The position numbers were made by a program, and so were the translations under genes. Positions 26,085-34,194 of a DNA stretch of 51,533 bases are shown here, piece after piece (the first letter of the stretch is position 1; every line of letters begins with the position of its first letter). This DNA comes from Actinomycetota bacterium (lineage in GTDB: Bacteria; Actinomycetota; Actinomycetes; Streptosporangiales; Streptosporangiaceae): positions 1 to 51,533 of the forward strand of contig DAHVDE010000098.1 of the NCBI GenBank assembly GCA_027313705.1, written 5' to 3'. Under the pieces are notes generated by a model that ran no database searches, was not told where the DNA came from, and worked only from the letters and a program-made list of their open reading frames with translations.

Positions 26085-26833
26085 CAGCGGCGCGATCACG
26101 GGACTTCCCCGGTATGCCCAACGTCAGGGATCTGGCAAATCTGCGCGGTCCAGATCAGGATTGGGTCCGGGCCGGCATGCTCTTCCGCGGACCAGCGCCC
26201 GTAATCGCGTCATCGGATCTCAGCCGGCTCAGATTGCGCACGGTGATCGATCTCCGCACCCCCACGGAGCGTTCCCTCGCGCCCTTGGCCGGCGGCGCGA
26301 CGACGATCCTGACGCTCGTGCGACCGATGCACGCCGATGCTCCCTGGCTGGCACGGGGCCAGCGGCCGGTCCCCAGCCAGTACCTGGCCAACTATCGTGA
26401 GCTGCTGCCTCAGGCCGGGACTGTTGTCGTGGAGATGCTCGAACTGCTGGCGGCTGGTGGAGCGACACCCGTTCTCGTTTGCTGCTCAGCCGGCAAGGAC
26501 CGCACCGGAGTGGTGTGCGCGCTGCTGCTACGGGCGCTGGGGGTCAAGCTAGCCGATATCTGCCGCGACTACGCCCTGACCGCTCGCATCCTGCGCCGAG
26601 TCGGGCCTGATGATGCAGGCACCTGGAGTGCCGGGCTCTCACCCGCGGAGTTTGCCCCGCGCGTGGAGACACTCGCGGCGACGATGCGAAAGTTGCTCGC
26701 TGGCGTGGAAGGTAATCATGGCCAGACACTCGGTTATCTGGGCCGATTCGGGCTGACAGCCAGGGTAGCCGCCCAAGCGCGCCTGCGGCTGATGGTTTCC
26801 CAGCCCACCCGTTATGAACGAAATCAGGGATGA
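26081..26833 (+). CDS. Tyrosine-phosphatase-like enzyme (NikL/PolJ-type)
   Basis: This 250-residue protein of the PTP/Y_phosphatase3 superfamily has the signature loop CCSAGKDRTGV (nucleophile Cys135, Arg141; the usual preceding His is Cys). The general-acid region lies upstream, and an N-terminal NVRDLANL / MLFRGPAP segment (N.RD.G..R, LYRS..) is typical of the family. In polyoxin/nikkomycin pathways a homologous phosphatase removes a phosphate from octosyl acid intermediates. With the P-loop kinase at 28418 it could form the kinase/phosphatase pair of a cryptic phosphorylation strategy. GTG 26081 overlaps the MFS stop by 4 bp. Confidence 0.85.
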   Translation: MTAARSRDFPGMPNVRDLANLRGPDQDWVRAGMLFRGPAPVIASSDLSRLRLRTVIDLRTPTERSLAPLAGGATTILTLVRPMHADAPWLARGQRPVPSQYLANYRELLPQAGTVVVEMLELLAAGGATPVLVCCSAGKDRTGVVCALLLRALGVKLADICRDYALTARILRRVGPDDAGTWSAGLSPAEFAPRVETLAATMRKLLAGVEGNHGQTLGYLGRFGLTARVAAQARLRLMVSQPTRYERNQG

Positions 26834-26839
26834 CCCGCT

Positions 26840-27730
26840 ATGTATGTGTATGCCAATGGTTGTTCGTTCACATATGGTTCTGAGTTGCACGATGACCCGC
26901 AGACCCGGATTTGCACCAACAACTCCTACAGATGGGAACATAGCTGGCCGGGCGCGCTAACCCGGCTGCTCGGTGTCAGCGGAGCAGGGGCCTACAACGA
27001 CGCGACGCCAAGCGGCTCCAACGATCGGATCACCCGGACCACGGTCCAGTTCGTGCTGCGCAATTGGCAAGCCGCCGACCTGCCGGCCGAACAGCTGCTG
27101 GTGGTAATCGGCTGGTCCCACCCCGCCAGGCGCGAGTTCTTTGTCGACGGAGCATTCCGCCAGGTCGTGCCGCACCACGGGTACGACATCCGCGCGCTCG
27201 ACCGGCTGGCTCGCGTCTACCGCCAGGTGGCGTGGGATGACACAGAGTCGAGGTGGCGTTTCGCCACCCAGGCGCTCACCCTCGCCTCATTCCTCAGGGA
27301 CCTAGGCATAAGGTTCGTCTTCTTCGACGCGATCGAACCTAACCGGCTGCCGGACGAACTCGCGGACGACCCCGCCGTCCCTGGCTTGCTAGGGGGGGAC
27401 AGTTGGATACGCGGCAGCGACGACCTATCCATGGCCCGGGTGCTGCGCGCAGACCCGAGTAACTGGACCGGCCAGCACCCGTCAGAGACCGGGCACGCTG
27501 CCTGGGCGGCGTTGCTCGCGCAGCGGCTCGGCACTGACCTGCCTGCCGGGCCGCCGGCCAGCACTCTGAAAGCCGCCGGCCTGCCGCAGCTTGGCGGCAC
27601 CAGAGCGGTTCAGCGGCACGACGTCAAGGAGGGCAATTTGACCGGAATGCGGCCGTTGATCCAGCATGCGGCTCCGCTGCGACGTCGTATCGCAAGCGCG
27701 GTACAGCGTGATCCCTTTCTCTATCCGTGA
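26840..27730 (+). CDS. SGNH-hydrolase-like protein
   Basis: This 296-residue protein starts MYVYANGCSFTYGSEL, where Ser9 sits like the GDS-type nucleophile of SGNH esterases/acyltransferases. SGSNDRITR (Asn/Asp region) and QHPSETGHAAWAALLA (the C-terminal catalytic His block) follow. The set suggests an esterase, deacylase or O-acyltransferase, although block II Gly is not obvious. The start ATG 26840 lies six bases after the phosphatase stop. It could act with the built-in acyltransferase or NRPS thioesterase to add or remove acyl or aminoacyl groups. It is a poorly characterised family and I do not assign a reaction. Confidence 0.6.
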   Translation: MYVYANGCSFTYGSELHDDPQTRICTNNSYRWEHSWPGALTRLLGVSGAGAYNDATPSGSNDRITRTTVQFVLRNWQAADLPAEQLLVVIGWSHPARREFFVDGAFRQVVPHHGYDIRALDRLARVYRQVAWDDTESRWRFATQALTLASFLRDLGIRFVFFDAIEPNRLPDELADDPAVPGLLGGDSWIRGSDDLSMARVLRADPSNWTGQHPSETGHAAWAALLAQRLGTDLPAGPPASTLKAAGLPQLGGTRAVQRHDVKEGNLTGMRPLIQHAAPLRRRIASAVQRDPFLYP

Positions 27731-27773
27731 CCACCCACCCGCACTGCCCTACGACCATGACTTGTGAGGCACC

Positions 27774-28421
27774 GTGTCCACATTGATCGACCTCGACGCT
27801 ATCCGCGGCACGACCGTCAAGGATGAGCCCTACCGGTACGCAGTCATGACCGAAACCTTCCGCAACCCTGAGACCTCGCGGCAGCTCAGGGAGCAATTCC
27901 CCCAGGAGAATTTCTCCTTGTCTGAACGGCTCGACAAGCGGGCGAGTCAAAAGCGCTACCGAACCTATGACTATCAACTCGTCTTGCACGACAAGCGCGA
28001 TGAATCGCGGATCGCCTCGTTGACCCCGTTGTGGCGGCAACTGGTAGACGAGGTGACCGGCACCGCCTACCGGGATGCGCTCGCGGAACTGACAAGCAGC
28101 GATCTGGGCTGCCTTCAGCTAGAGGCACGGCTGACCCGGTATTCCCCTGGATGCTGGATTGAGCCGCACACCGACCGCGCCGACAAGGTGGTCACCCATC
28201 TGATGTATTTTAATGAGCCCTGGCGAACGGAATGGCTTGGCGACTTCCGGGTGCTGCGCAGCTCGGACATGGAGGACTATGCTGAACGTGTTCCTCCTCA
28301 TCTGGGCACCTCCGTCGTGATGGTTCGGTCGGAACGGTCCTGGCACGGAGTACCACCGGTGCAGGCCGACATTCCGCAGGCCCGTATGACCTTGCTCGTC
28401 CACTTCGCAACCGGGGCATGA
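27774..28421 (+). CDS. 2-oxoglutarate/Fe(II)-dependent oxygenase
   Basis: This 215-residue enzyme has the facial triad His132-x-Asp134 (IEPHTDRADK) and His191 (SWHGVPP), plus Arg204 (PQARMTL) in the 2OG-carboxylate position. This is the P4H/phytanoyl-like cupin layout. GTG 27774 has a purine-rich RBS (TGTGAGG). 2OG oxygenases act on octosyl acid-type intermediates in nikkomycin/polyoxin assembly (hydroxylation, oxidation or chain shortening). Here it may prepare a ketone or alcohol for the aminotransferase or carbamoyltransferase. The stop overlaps the kinase start (ATGA). Confidence 0.85.
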   Translation: MSTLIDLDAIRGTTVKDEPYRYAVMTETFRNPETSRQLREQFPQENFSLSERLDKRASQKRYRTYDYQLVLHDKRDESRIASLTPLWRQLVDEVTGTAYRDALAELTSSDLGCLQLEARLTRYSPGCWIEPHTDRADKVVTHLMYFNEPWRTEWLGDFRVLRSSDMEDYAERVPPHLGTSVVMVRSERSWHGVPPVQADIPQARMTLLVHFATGA

Positions 28422-29023
28422 CCGCGGTGGCTCAGCTTCGTCGTGTGATCGTCGGCGGAATCACTGGAGCGGGCAAGACCACTCTTGCCCGACGCATCGC
28501 GACGCTCCGCGGACTCACCCACGTGGAACTCGATAGCATGTACCACGGCCCGGACTGGCAACCAAGGCCAGAGTTCGACGCCGACGCCGACGCCGCTACG
28601 CGCGGAGACGAGTGGGTGGTCGACAGTACTGGCTATCCCTCCGTGATGGACATGCTGTGGTCCCGGGCAGACACTTTGGTCTGGCTCGATCTACCGCGGC
28701 ATGAGGTGATGCGCCGGGTGGTGATCCGCTCGGTGCGCCGAACCTGGCACCGCGAACGGCTGTGGAACGGCAACCGTGAAACGCTGCGGTCTTGGCTGTC
28801 GCCCGAGCACCCGGTTCCCTGGGCATGGCGACACCACTGCCTGCGTCGCCGCCAGATCAGGGACCGGCTCACTCAGCCAGTCGCCTCTCACCTCCATGTC
28901 ATTCATCTCACATCGGCTCGTGAAGCCGAAGCCTGGCTGCGGGATCTCGATCAGTCGTCCCGAAGCCCGGCCAAAGGAGACCGAGAGCAGTCCGCTATAA
29001 AAGCCTGGCCAGATCCAAGCTGA
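28418..29023 (+). CDS. P-loop kinase (small-molecule/nucleotide kinase-like)
   Basis: This 201-residue protein has Walker A GGITGAGKTTLARR (Lys20, Thr21) and an acidic substrate-side segment HVELDSMYHGPDW. DTLVWLDLPRHEVMRRVV follows, then a basic lid (RRTWHRERLWNG). It resembles adenylate-kinase-like or topology-modulation (FlaR-like) P-loop proteins of about 180-200 residues. In the polyoxin/nikkomycin pathways a kinase that phosphorylates the nucleoside is part of a cryptic phosphorylation scheme; this gene is the candidate for that role. It is the last plus-strand gene of the run, 30 bases from the convergent LLM gene. Confidence 0.72.
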   Translation: MTAVAQLRRVIVGGITGAGKTTLARRIATLRGLTHVELDSMYHGPDWQPRPEFDADADAATRGDEWVVDSTGYPSVMDMLWSRADTLVWLDLPRHEVMRRVVIRSVRRTWHRERLWNGNRETLRSWLSPEHPVPWAWRHHCLRRRQIRDRLTQPVASHLHVIHLTSAREAEAWLRDLDQSSRSPAKGDREQSAIKAWPDPS

Positions 29024-29053
29024 GCCGTCTTCGCGGAACCCAATTCTTCGAAT

Positions 29054-30082
29054 TCACGTGGCCGCAAGGTACTTAGCCATCGCCTCCAACGTAGCCGAGC
29101 GCCGACTGCCGAACGCCGCAAGTACGATCTCAGTGGCTCCGGATGCCAGGCGTCGCTCCGCCGCGTCGGCGACGTCCCGCGTAGTTCCAACTCCGGCAGT
29201 GCTGCGGACCAGACTTAGCGGCACGTCACGGGAAGCGTCTCGAAGTTCATTAGTCGTCGCAGGCCAGGATAGTCGGCTGCGTAGTCTCGAAATTAGTTCA
29301 GGATCGGCTCCGCTATATGCGGCTACATGGTCTTGCTGAACCAGGTATCGAGTAAGAATGACACGCATTTCATTCACTGCGGACTCAGGGTCAGAGTCGT
29401 CAATAGCGCAGGCCAGTAGCTGCGGCGTATCGATAAGACATGGAGACTTCATGCACCCCTCCGCAAACAGAACTGAGTTTACAGCGCTATGCGTGTATTC
29501 CGGAGGCAGAAAAAAGTCAAGCAGGATCCCATCCGCGATCTGATGCGCCAAGTTCAACATGCGCGGACCAACTGCGGCAAGATAGATTGGAATAGGGTAA
29601 ATTGCGCCATTCTCATCCTCGATCGCATCGAAGGCTATTCGATCTACCTGGACGTAGGCGCCGTTGCAGCTGGCCGCCCGGCCAGCGAACAAGTCGCGCA
29701 GCACCGCGACTACCTCCTGCATCGCCGTAATCGGGCTGGCAGTGTGCAGGCCGACCCGGCTGGCGATCGGCTCCCACCAGGCTCCGAGTCCTAGGCGAAT
29801 CCTGTCAGGGGCCAGTTGATACAACGTCTTCCAGGTCATTGCCAACAGTGCTGCGTTGCGCGTTCTGCTCGGCACTATGCCACTCGCCAGATAACATCGT
29901 CGCGTGGCGATAGCGGCAAGGGTCAGCTGCGTAACCGCGTCGCGCCGCAGTCGGCCTTCGCCAACCCACAAGCCGCGGTATCCCAAGTCCTCTAGTCGCG
30001 CAGCTTCATTTTGCGTATCGCGCACGTGCCCAGCCGACAGGGTCGCAGCAAGGGGCAGAACGAGATGGGGCACTAAACCCAC
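29054..30082 (-). CDS. Luciferase-like (LLM) flavin/F420-dependent oxidoreductase
   Basis: This 342-residue protein has the LLM TIM-barrel pattern: LEDLGYRGLWVGEG near the N-terminus, LAAIATRRCYLASGIVPS, RIRLGLGAWW and PIPIYLAAVGPRMLNLAHQI. Such enzymes use FMNH2 or F420, and the F420 type is common in actinomycetes. GTG 30082 has GAGGAGG upstream. It is convergent with the nucleoside operon, ending 30 bases from the kinase stop. Membership is uncertain: it is AT-richer than its neighbours, like carbamoyltransferase 1 and TruD, and it may be a cluster oxidoreductase or an independent gene. Confidence 0.82.
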   Translation of the reverse strand: MGLVPHLVLPLAATLSAGHVRDTQNEAARLEDLGYRGLWVGEGRLRRDAVTQLTLAAIATRRCYLASGIVPSRTRNAALLAMTWKTLYQLAPDRIRLGLGAWWEPIASRVGLHTASPITAMQEVVAVLRDLFAGRAASCNGAYVQVDRIAFDAIEDENGAIYPIPIYLAAVGPRMLNLAHQIADGILLDFFLPPEYTHSAVNSVLFAEGCMKSPCLIDTPQLLACAIDDSDPESAVNEMRVILTRYLVQQDHVAAYSGADPELISRLRSRLSWPATTNELRDASRDVPLSLVRSTAGVGTTRDVADAAERRLASGATEIVLAAFGSRRSATLEAMAKYLAAT

Positions 30083-30239
30083 TCCAACCTCCTCAAAATG
30101 GATCGGCTCTGAACCGCTCCGGATTCCGGAGAGCGTGGTTCATATCACTCAGCATATTCCACTCGCTGTGCACGTCAGCGTTGCAAAGCGAGCTGCCGCG
30201 GATGCCATGCGCGCCAAAGAAAACGCTCGCCGTATAGTG

Positions 30240-30900
30240 GCCGCGAGGGTCGCCGGGTGGCCCGGGGGATTTCACCCCCGGGCTCCCGCAGAACGGAGCG
30301 TGACAGTCTCCCGTCACCCCGCTCGTCTCATCCCTGACCTGGTCAGAACTCGTTCATCCAGGCCCAGCGGGCGAGCAGGCGTGGCTGCCTTGCGGTCAGC
30401 GCGTGCCACCATTCTCCGGGCTTTCCTGAATGGCCGCAGCCGCTTGTACTTCCGCGCATCAGGTAGGCGTTGATGCGCCGCGGCAGTCCGTCTAGCGCGG
30501 TCCGGTAGAACTTGCCATAGCAGGTGCCAGGTCTTCCAGTTCCGTGGCGGTGCGCAGGTGGATGTGCCAGGAGCGGACTTCCTCGCTCAATTTCTTGAGG
30601 GCGTCCTTGCTGACCGCGGGCAGGAAGCCAGTGAACATGCTGGCCCCGTCCCGGGTGGGTGCGTTCCTGGCACGGAACGTGTAGCCCAGGAAGGTGAACG
30701 ACGTGTGGTCGCAGTCCGCGTACCGCCTCCCGGTGATCGAGCAGGGTGGTGGTGATCGTGCAGGTCTCCGATACCTCGCCGCCGCTACTTCCGGGCGGGA
30801 CGGCGTTGTGCTCGGCGACCCGCAGCGGCAGCCGGTCCGCGACGCGGTGCCGCTCCGGCTCGTTCAGGTAGGCGAGCCGGGACCCGTCGGGCTGCCGCGG
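30240..30900 (-). mobile_element. Group II intron 3' remnant with broken reverse transcriptase/maturase
   Basis: On the minus strand, pieces of the intron-encoded protein appear in order: TSFTFLGYTFRARNAPTRDG, ASMFTGFLPAVSKDALKKL, SEEVRSWHIHLRTATELEDL, YGKFYRTALDGLPRRINAYL and KYKRLRPFRKARR. They are interrupted by frameshifts. This is the maturase (X) and following region of bacterial group II intron proteins. Just downstream lies the conserved intron 3' end: GAGCG...GTTCTGCGGGAG (domain V-like) and a 9-bp GCCCGGGGG/CCCCCGGGC stem (30260-30283, domain VI-like) ending near CCACCCGGCGACC. The reverse transcriptase domain is missing, so it cannot move on its own. Confidence 0.75.
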
Positions 30901-31079
30901 GCCCCAAACCCCCAGGTAACGAGCCCAAACTCCTTAAGTCCCTGGTGTTGCCACGCAAGACCCTTGGCTGGAAAAAGCCGATCGAGGTCTACGCAGAAAT
31001 GCTAGAAGCAGCCGTGGCGCCATGACCGATTGAAACCGCCCTATTTGGGAGTGCAACTCCGCAGCCGGAAAGGCCACGT

Positions 31080-31490
31080 ATGAATGAGAGTCCTGGCGCA
31101 GTCGAATTCGAGGTCGCGGGATGGCCGCCGAAGAAAGCCGAGGCGAAGTCGCTGTTCGCCGCTGGTCACCCTCAAGCGGAGAGGGCACGAAAGCTCCTGG
31201 AGGCCGCCAAGGAGGCGGTGCAGCGCGGCGGCTGGATTCCAGCTAGCAGCGAGGTCGCATTGGAGCTCACGATCCGCTGCCCGGCCAGGCCGCCCGGTGA
31301 CGCCACCAACTTCCTGGGCGGGGTCGCCGACGTCCTGCAGACGACGCTGCCTGCGAATGTCGATGTAACTCATCTCGGTGCCTTGGCCAAGATCGGTCTC
31401 TACACCGACGACAAGCAGATCAGCCGAATCTCCTACCAGGAACTGCGCGCTGCCACCGTCTCGTACCGTGTCCGAGTGTCCGCCACCTAA
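31080..31490 (+). CDS. RusA-like fold protein (Holliday-junction-resolvase-like)
   Basis: This 136-residue protein has a beta-rich start (VEFEVAGWPPKKAEAKSLF) and a C-terminal PPGDATNFLGGVADVLQ then LYTDDKQISRISYQELR. The D..N....V.D.L....DD.QI pattern recalls RusA endonucleases, which use acidic residues for Mg and cut branched DNA. The match is partial and the protein is not in a phage context, so this is a fold-level guess. ATG 31080 is preceded by GGAAAGG. It is convergent with the radical SAM gene that follows. Confidence 0.5.
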   Translation: MNESPGAVEFEVAGWPPKKAEAKSLFAAGHPQAERARKLLEAAKEAVQRGGWIPASSEVALELTIRCPARPPGDATNFLGGVADVLQTTLPANVDVTHLGALAKIGLYTDDKQISRISYQELRAATVSYRVRVSAT

Positions 31491-31521
31491 ATGAGTCCCA
31501 GCGCGCGGGCCCGCCGGCGGG

Positions 31522-32658
31522 CTAGCTCTGGATGGTGCGGATGCATGCGGGGTCGTCGCCGAGCGGATCACCGGTTGCGGCGTAGGCGCGGGCCCGTGAG
31601 CCGCCGCACAGGTCGGCGTACTCGCACTGGCCGCAGCGCCCGCTGAACCGCGCGGCGCGGATGTCCGCGAGCAGCGGGTCGTTGCGGTAGATGTCGCTCA
31701 GCGAGCGGTCACGGATGTTGCCCAGGCTGAGCGGCAGGAACCCGGCCGGGTACACCTCGCCGTCGTGCGCGACAAACAGAATCCCCTTTCCGTCGCGCGT
31801 CGGGGACGTGTGGGCGCTCGGCGGCCTGACCGGCGGGCCGAGCACGGCCTCCAGGCGCTTGGCCAGGAGGCCGTAGAGCGACGTTTCCTGAGGCGAGCCT
31901 CCCGCCCGCCGCTCGGCCACGACACGGCGGAAGAACGGCGCCTCGACGGTTCGCACCGCGAACCCGTAGCCGGACGCGTCGTAGAGGAAGTGGCACACGC
32001 TCTCGTGCTCGCCGGGCGAGATCGCGCCGGCGGCCGTTCCGCGGCCGACGTGGACCAGGAAGAAGACCTCCCAGATGTGACAGCCCGTCTCGGCCACCAG
32101 GCGCGCGACATCGGCAAGCTCGGAGACGTTGGCTCGCATGACCGTGGTGTTGACCTGCACTGTGACGCCGCTGGCCACGAGGTCCCGCATGGCAGCGACC
32201 GTAGCGTCGAACAGGCCGCTGATCCCGCGGATGCCGTCGTGCGTGGCCGGGCCCGCGCCGTCCAGGCTCACCGACACGGCCTTGACGCCGCTGCCCGCGA
32301 TCTCGTCAGCCATGTCACCGAGAAGCGGGGTGACCGAGGGCGAGAGCGCCACCGGAACGCCGAGGGCGGTGGCGTAATCCACCAGGCCGAACAGGTCAGG
32401 ACGCAGCAGGCAGTCGCCGCCGGTGAGTACCAGAATCGGGTGCGGCCGGCCGAATCCGGCGACCTGGTCGATCAGGGCACGCCCCTCCGCGTGGCTGAGC
32501 TCTCCCGGCGGGGCCTCGACGGTCGCACTGGCCCGGCAGTGGCGGCAAGCAAGCAGGCACGCCCGGGTTGTCTCCCAGAACACCAGCATCGGCCGCTGGC
32601 CGAAATTCACCGCCGGCCGCGAGGACCGCGGCCATGTCAGCGTGGCTTGCGTGGTCAC
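31522..32658 (-). CDS. Radical SAM protein, TIGR04053-like with SPASM-type C-terminus
   Basis: This 378-residue protein has the radical SAM motif TRACLLACRHCRA and then ILVLTGGDCLLRPDLFGLV. VKAVSVSLDGAGPATHDGIRG and VQVNTTVMRANVSELADVAR are next, followed by HIWEVFFLVHVGRGT. A SPASM-like Cys cluster is at the C-terminus (FSGRCGQCEYADLCGGSRARAYAATGD is split across CxxCxxxxLCGG, with a last Cys in DDPACIR). It matches the TIGR04053 family; the substrate is unknown, though relatives resemble heme or cofactor maturases. GTG 32658 was chosen over TTG 32664 because GGGAGG is spaced correctly for it. No precursor peptide is visible beside it. Confidence 0.82.
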   Translation of the reverse strand: MTTQATLTWPRSSRPAVNFGQRPMLVFWETTRACLLACRHCRASATVEAPPGELSHAEGRALIDQVAGFGRPHPILVLTGGDCLLRPDLFGLVDYATALGVPVALSPSVTPLLGDMADEIAGSGVKAVSVSLDGAGPATHDGIRGISGLFDATVAAMRDLVASGVTVQVNTTVMRANVSELADVARLVAETGCHIWEVFFLVHVGRGTAAGAISPGEHESVCHFLYDASGYGFAVRTVEAPFFRRVVAERRAGGSPQETSLYGLLAKRLEAVLGPPVRPPSAHTSPTRDGKGILFVAHDGEVYPAGFLPLSLGNIRDRSLSDIYRNDPLLADIRAARFSGRCGQCEYADLCGGSRARAYAATGDPLGDDPACIRTIQS

Positions 32659-33328
32659 CTGCAACTACCTCCCGCGACGCGACTGCACCAGCATGGCCGT
32701 CAGCCGATTCTCGCCGCGCCGCGGGCACCGCGGATAGGGACCAACGTCACAGGAAAGTGCCGCGCGATGTCTCTGGCGACAGCGCGCTGGCCGCGCGGCC
32801 CGGCGGAACCGGAGGACGCAGCGCGCACGACGAGCCAGACCCAGTTGAAGGCAAGCGCCGACATCCTCAATGGACCAGCCGCGCTCGCCGGCGCACTCAC
32901 CAAGCACCCGCGCGCCTACCGCAGTTTCTGCCACGACGTCTTCTTGCCCGCAGACGTGACAAAGCGAGTCTCGAACTTCTCAAGGCTGGCTGCTCGTCGA
33001 GCAACTGCGAAGATCCGCCCCACTGGCACCCGACTAGGTCCCCCGCCAGGAAGAGCAAGGGGTGGACCGGACGGCGGACCCTGACCTCGATGAGGTGCAG
33101 GCCGTGCCGAATCTCCAACCCGGACCTGAACGCTGGTCCCCCCGGACGTCCAGGCCCATTCCCCGAACCCCAGCTCATTCCCCGAACCCCAGCTCAGGGC
33201 GCCTAGGCACTCGATTCGCTCCAGCCGCGACCCCAGGGCAGGCACTAGCTCGGCAGGGAAGGAGGCGACGGTGCCCGCCCGGCCTTTTAACAGGCCCCGA
33301 GCGCGGCGTTCCGGCGTACGTTGCGTCC
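32659..33328. other. Non-coding/degraded region with 19-bp tandem repeat
   Basis: No convincing gene is present. Frames on both strands are open because the DNA is GC-rich, but none has a recognisable family, a good RBS and a start together. A perfect 19-bp tandem duplication lies at 33157-33194. A GGGAAGGAGG stretch near 33258-33268 is too far from the next start to serve it. Confidence 0.5.
33157..33194. repeat. 19-bp perfect tandem duplication
   Basis: CATTCCCCGAACCCCAGCT occurs twice in a row (33157-33175 and 33176-33194), ahead of the sulfotransferase-like gene in non-coding DNA. Confidence 0.93.
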
Positions 33329-34105
33329 ATGGCTGTTTTCGCACTGTGGAGTGCGCCACGGGCACGGTCGACGGCGTTCTTCCGCTCGATGGCTGAGCGC
33401 GGCGATATGACTGTCTTGCACGAGCCTTTCTGCAACCTGAGAGACTATGGCGAGACCGATGCCGGAACGCGGACCTTCGATTCGCCGCTGCCGCTCCTTG
33501 CCTGGCTACGTGATCAGACGCATGACATGAGCGTGTTCATGAAGGAAACTCCCCCGGCCACCAGCCACTTCCGGGAGGTGCTCGCCGACCGGCGCTTCCT
33601 CGCCGAGGCCCGGCATGCATTCCTCATCCGCCGTCCCGAGGAGATCGCAGCGTCCAGCTACGCGCTGTGGACGGGCATGAACATCGACTCGATCGGGCTG
33701 GAGCGATTGTGCGAGTTGCAAGAAGCTGTCCGCGATGCCGGCGGGGACGCCTCAGTTGTCATCGACTCTGACGACCTCGTGGCACGACCTGCCGCGACGA
33801 TGGCGGCATACTGCGCGGCCGTCGGGCTCCTCTTCAATCCGCGGGCACTGTCCTGGGAGCCTGGCGAACGTCCCGAGTGGCGCCGGTCCGCACGCTGGCA
33901 CGCCGACGTCAGCGCCAGCACCGGTTTCGAGCAGCATGGGCACATGTACTCGCACACCGTCGGCAACTCCCCCGACCTGGCCAGGTTCGCCGCCCACCAC
34001 CGGCCGTTCTATGAGCGGCTCTACGCACAGCGGCTGGACGTTACCCCGCGGGCGCACGCGGATCCACGACGACCAGGCAATCCCCTGAGACCGGACCGGC
34101 GCTGA
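33329..34105 (+). CDS. Sulfotransferase-family-like protein
   Basis: This 258-residue protein starts MAVFALWSAPRARSTAFFRS, a P-loop-like PAPS 5'-phosphate-binding segment (S.PRSGST..). A central segment VFMKETPPATSHF with AFLIRRPEEIAASSYAL follows (3'-phosphosulfate-type RxPxE..aS.). This layout matches the sulfotransferase superfamily found in actinomycetes, members of which are often of unknown acceptor. ATG 33329 is used; the open frame extends upstream but the extra residues are low-complexity. It stands alone with no operon partner. Confidence 0.7.
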   Translation: MAVFALWSAPRARSTAFFRSMAERGDMTVLHEPFCNLRDYGETDAGTRTFDSPLPLLAWLRDQTHDMSVFMKETPPATSHFREVLADRRFLAEARHAFLIRRPEEIAASSYALWTGMNIDSIGLERLCELQEAVRDAGGDASVVIDSDDLVARPAATMAAYCAAVGLLFNPRALSWEPGERPEWRRSARWHADVSASTGFEQHGHMYSHTVGNSPDLARFAAHHRPFYERLYAQRLDVTPRAHADPRRPGNPLRPDRR

Positions 34106-34194
34106 GATGCTGGCATGCGAAGCCGCTCCACACCGGGTGCCGGAGGTCGCAATGGCAGGACGCGGCGGCAGTTAGAGGTCGTCGTTCCTGCCCA

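Larger units (their letters stand above)
11008..29023 (+). other. Putative C-nucleoside biosynthetic gene cluster
   Basis: From the 41-residue peptide to the P-loop kinase, genes are all plus-strand and mostly overlap by 1-14 bases, indicating one long operon. The enzyme set covers C-nucleoside formation (TruD-like), enolpyruvyl transfer (MurA/NikO-like), radical cyclisation, oxidation, transamination, carbamoylation (two enzymes), phosphate removal, kinase, aminoacyl loading (NRPS and ligase-like fusion) and export. No regulator and no glycosyltransferase are present. Cluster boundaries on both sides are marked by pseudogenes and intron remnants. Confidence 0.7.

Noticed and set aside
11008-29023. 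Classical nikkomycin or polyoxin cluster
   Set aside because: A TruD-like enzyme and two carbamoyltransferases point to a C-nucleoside. I see no genes for the nikkomycin-type pyridine amino acid or the other expected polyoxin/nikkomycin side chains.
31765-33084. 439-residue plus-strand frame over the radical SAM gene
   Set aside because: It is antisense to a gene with an intact CxxxCxxC motif and has no family similarity.
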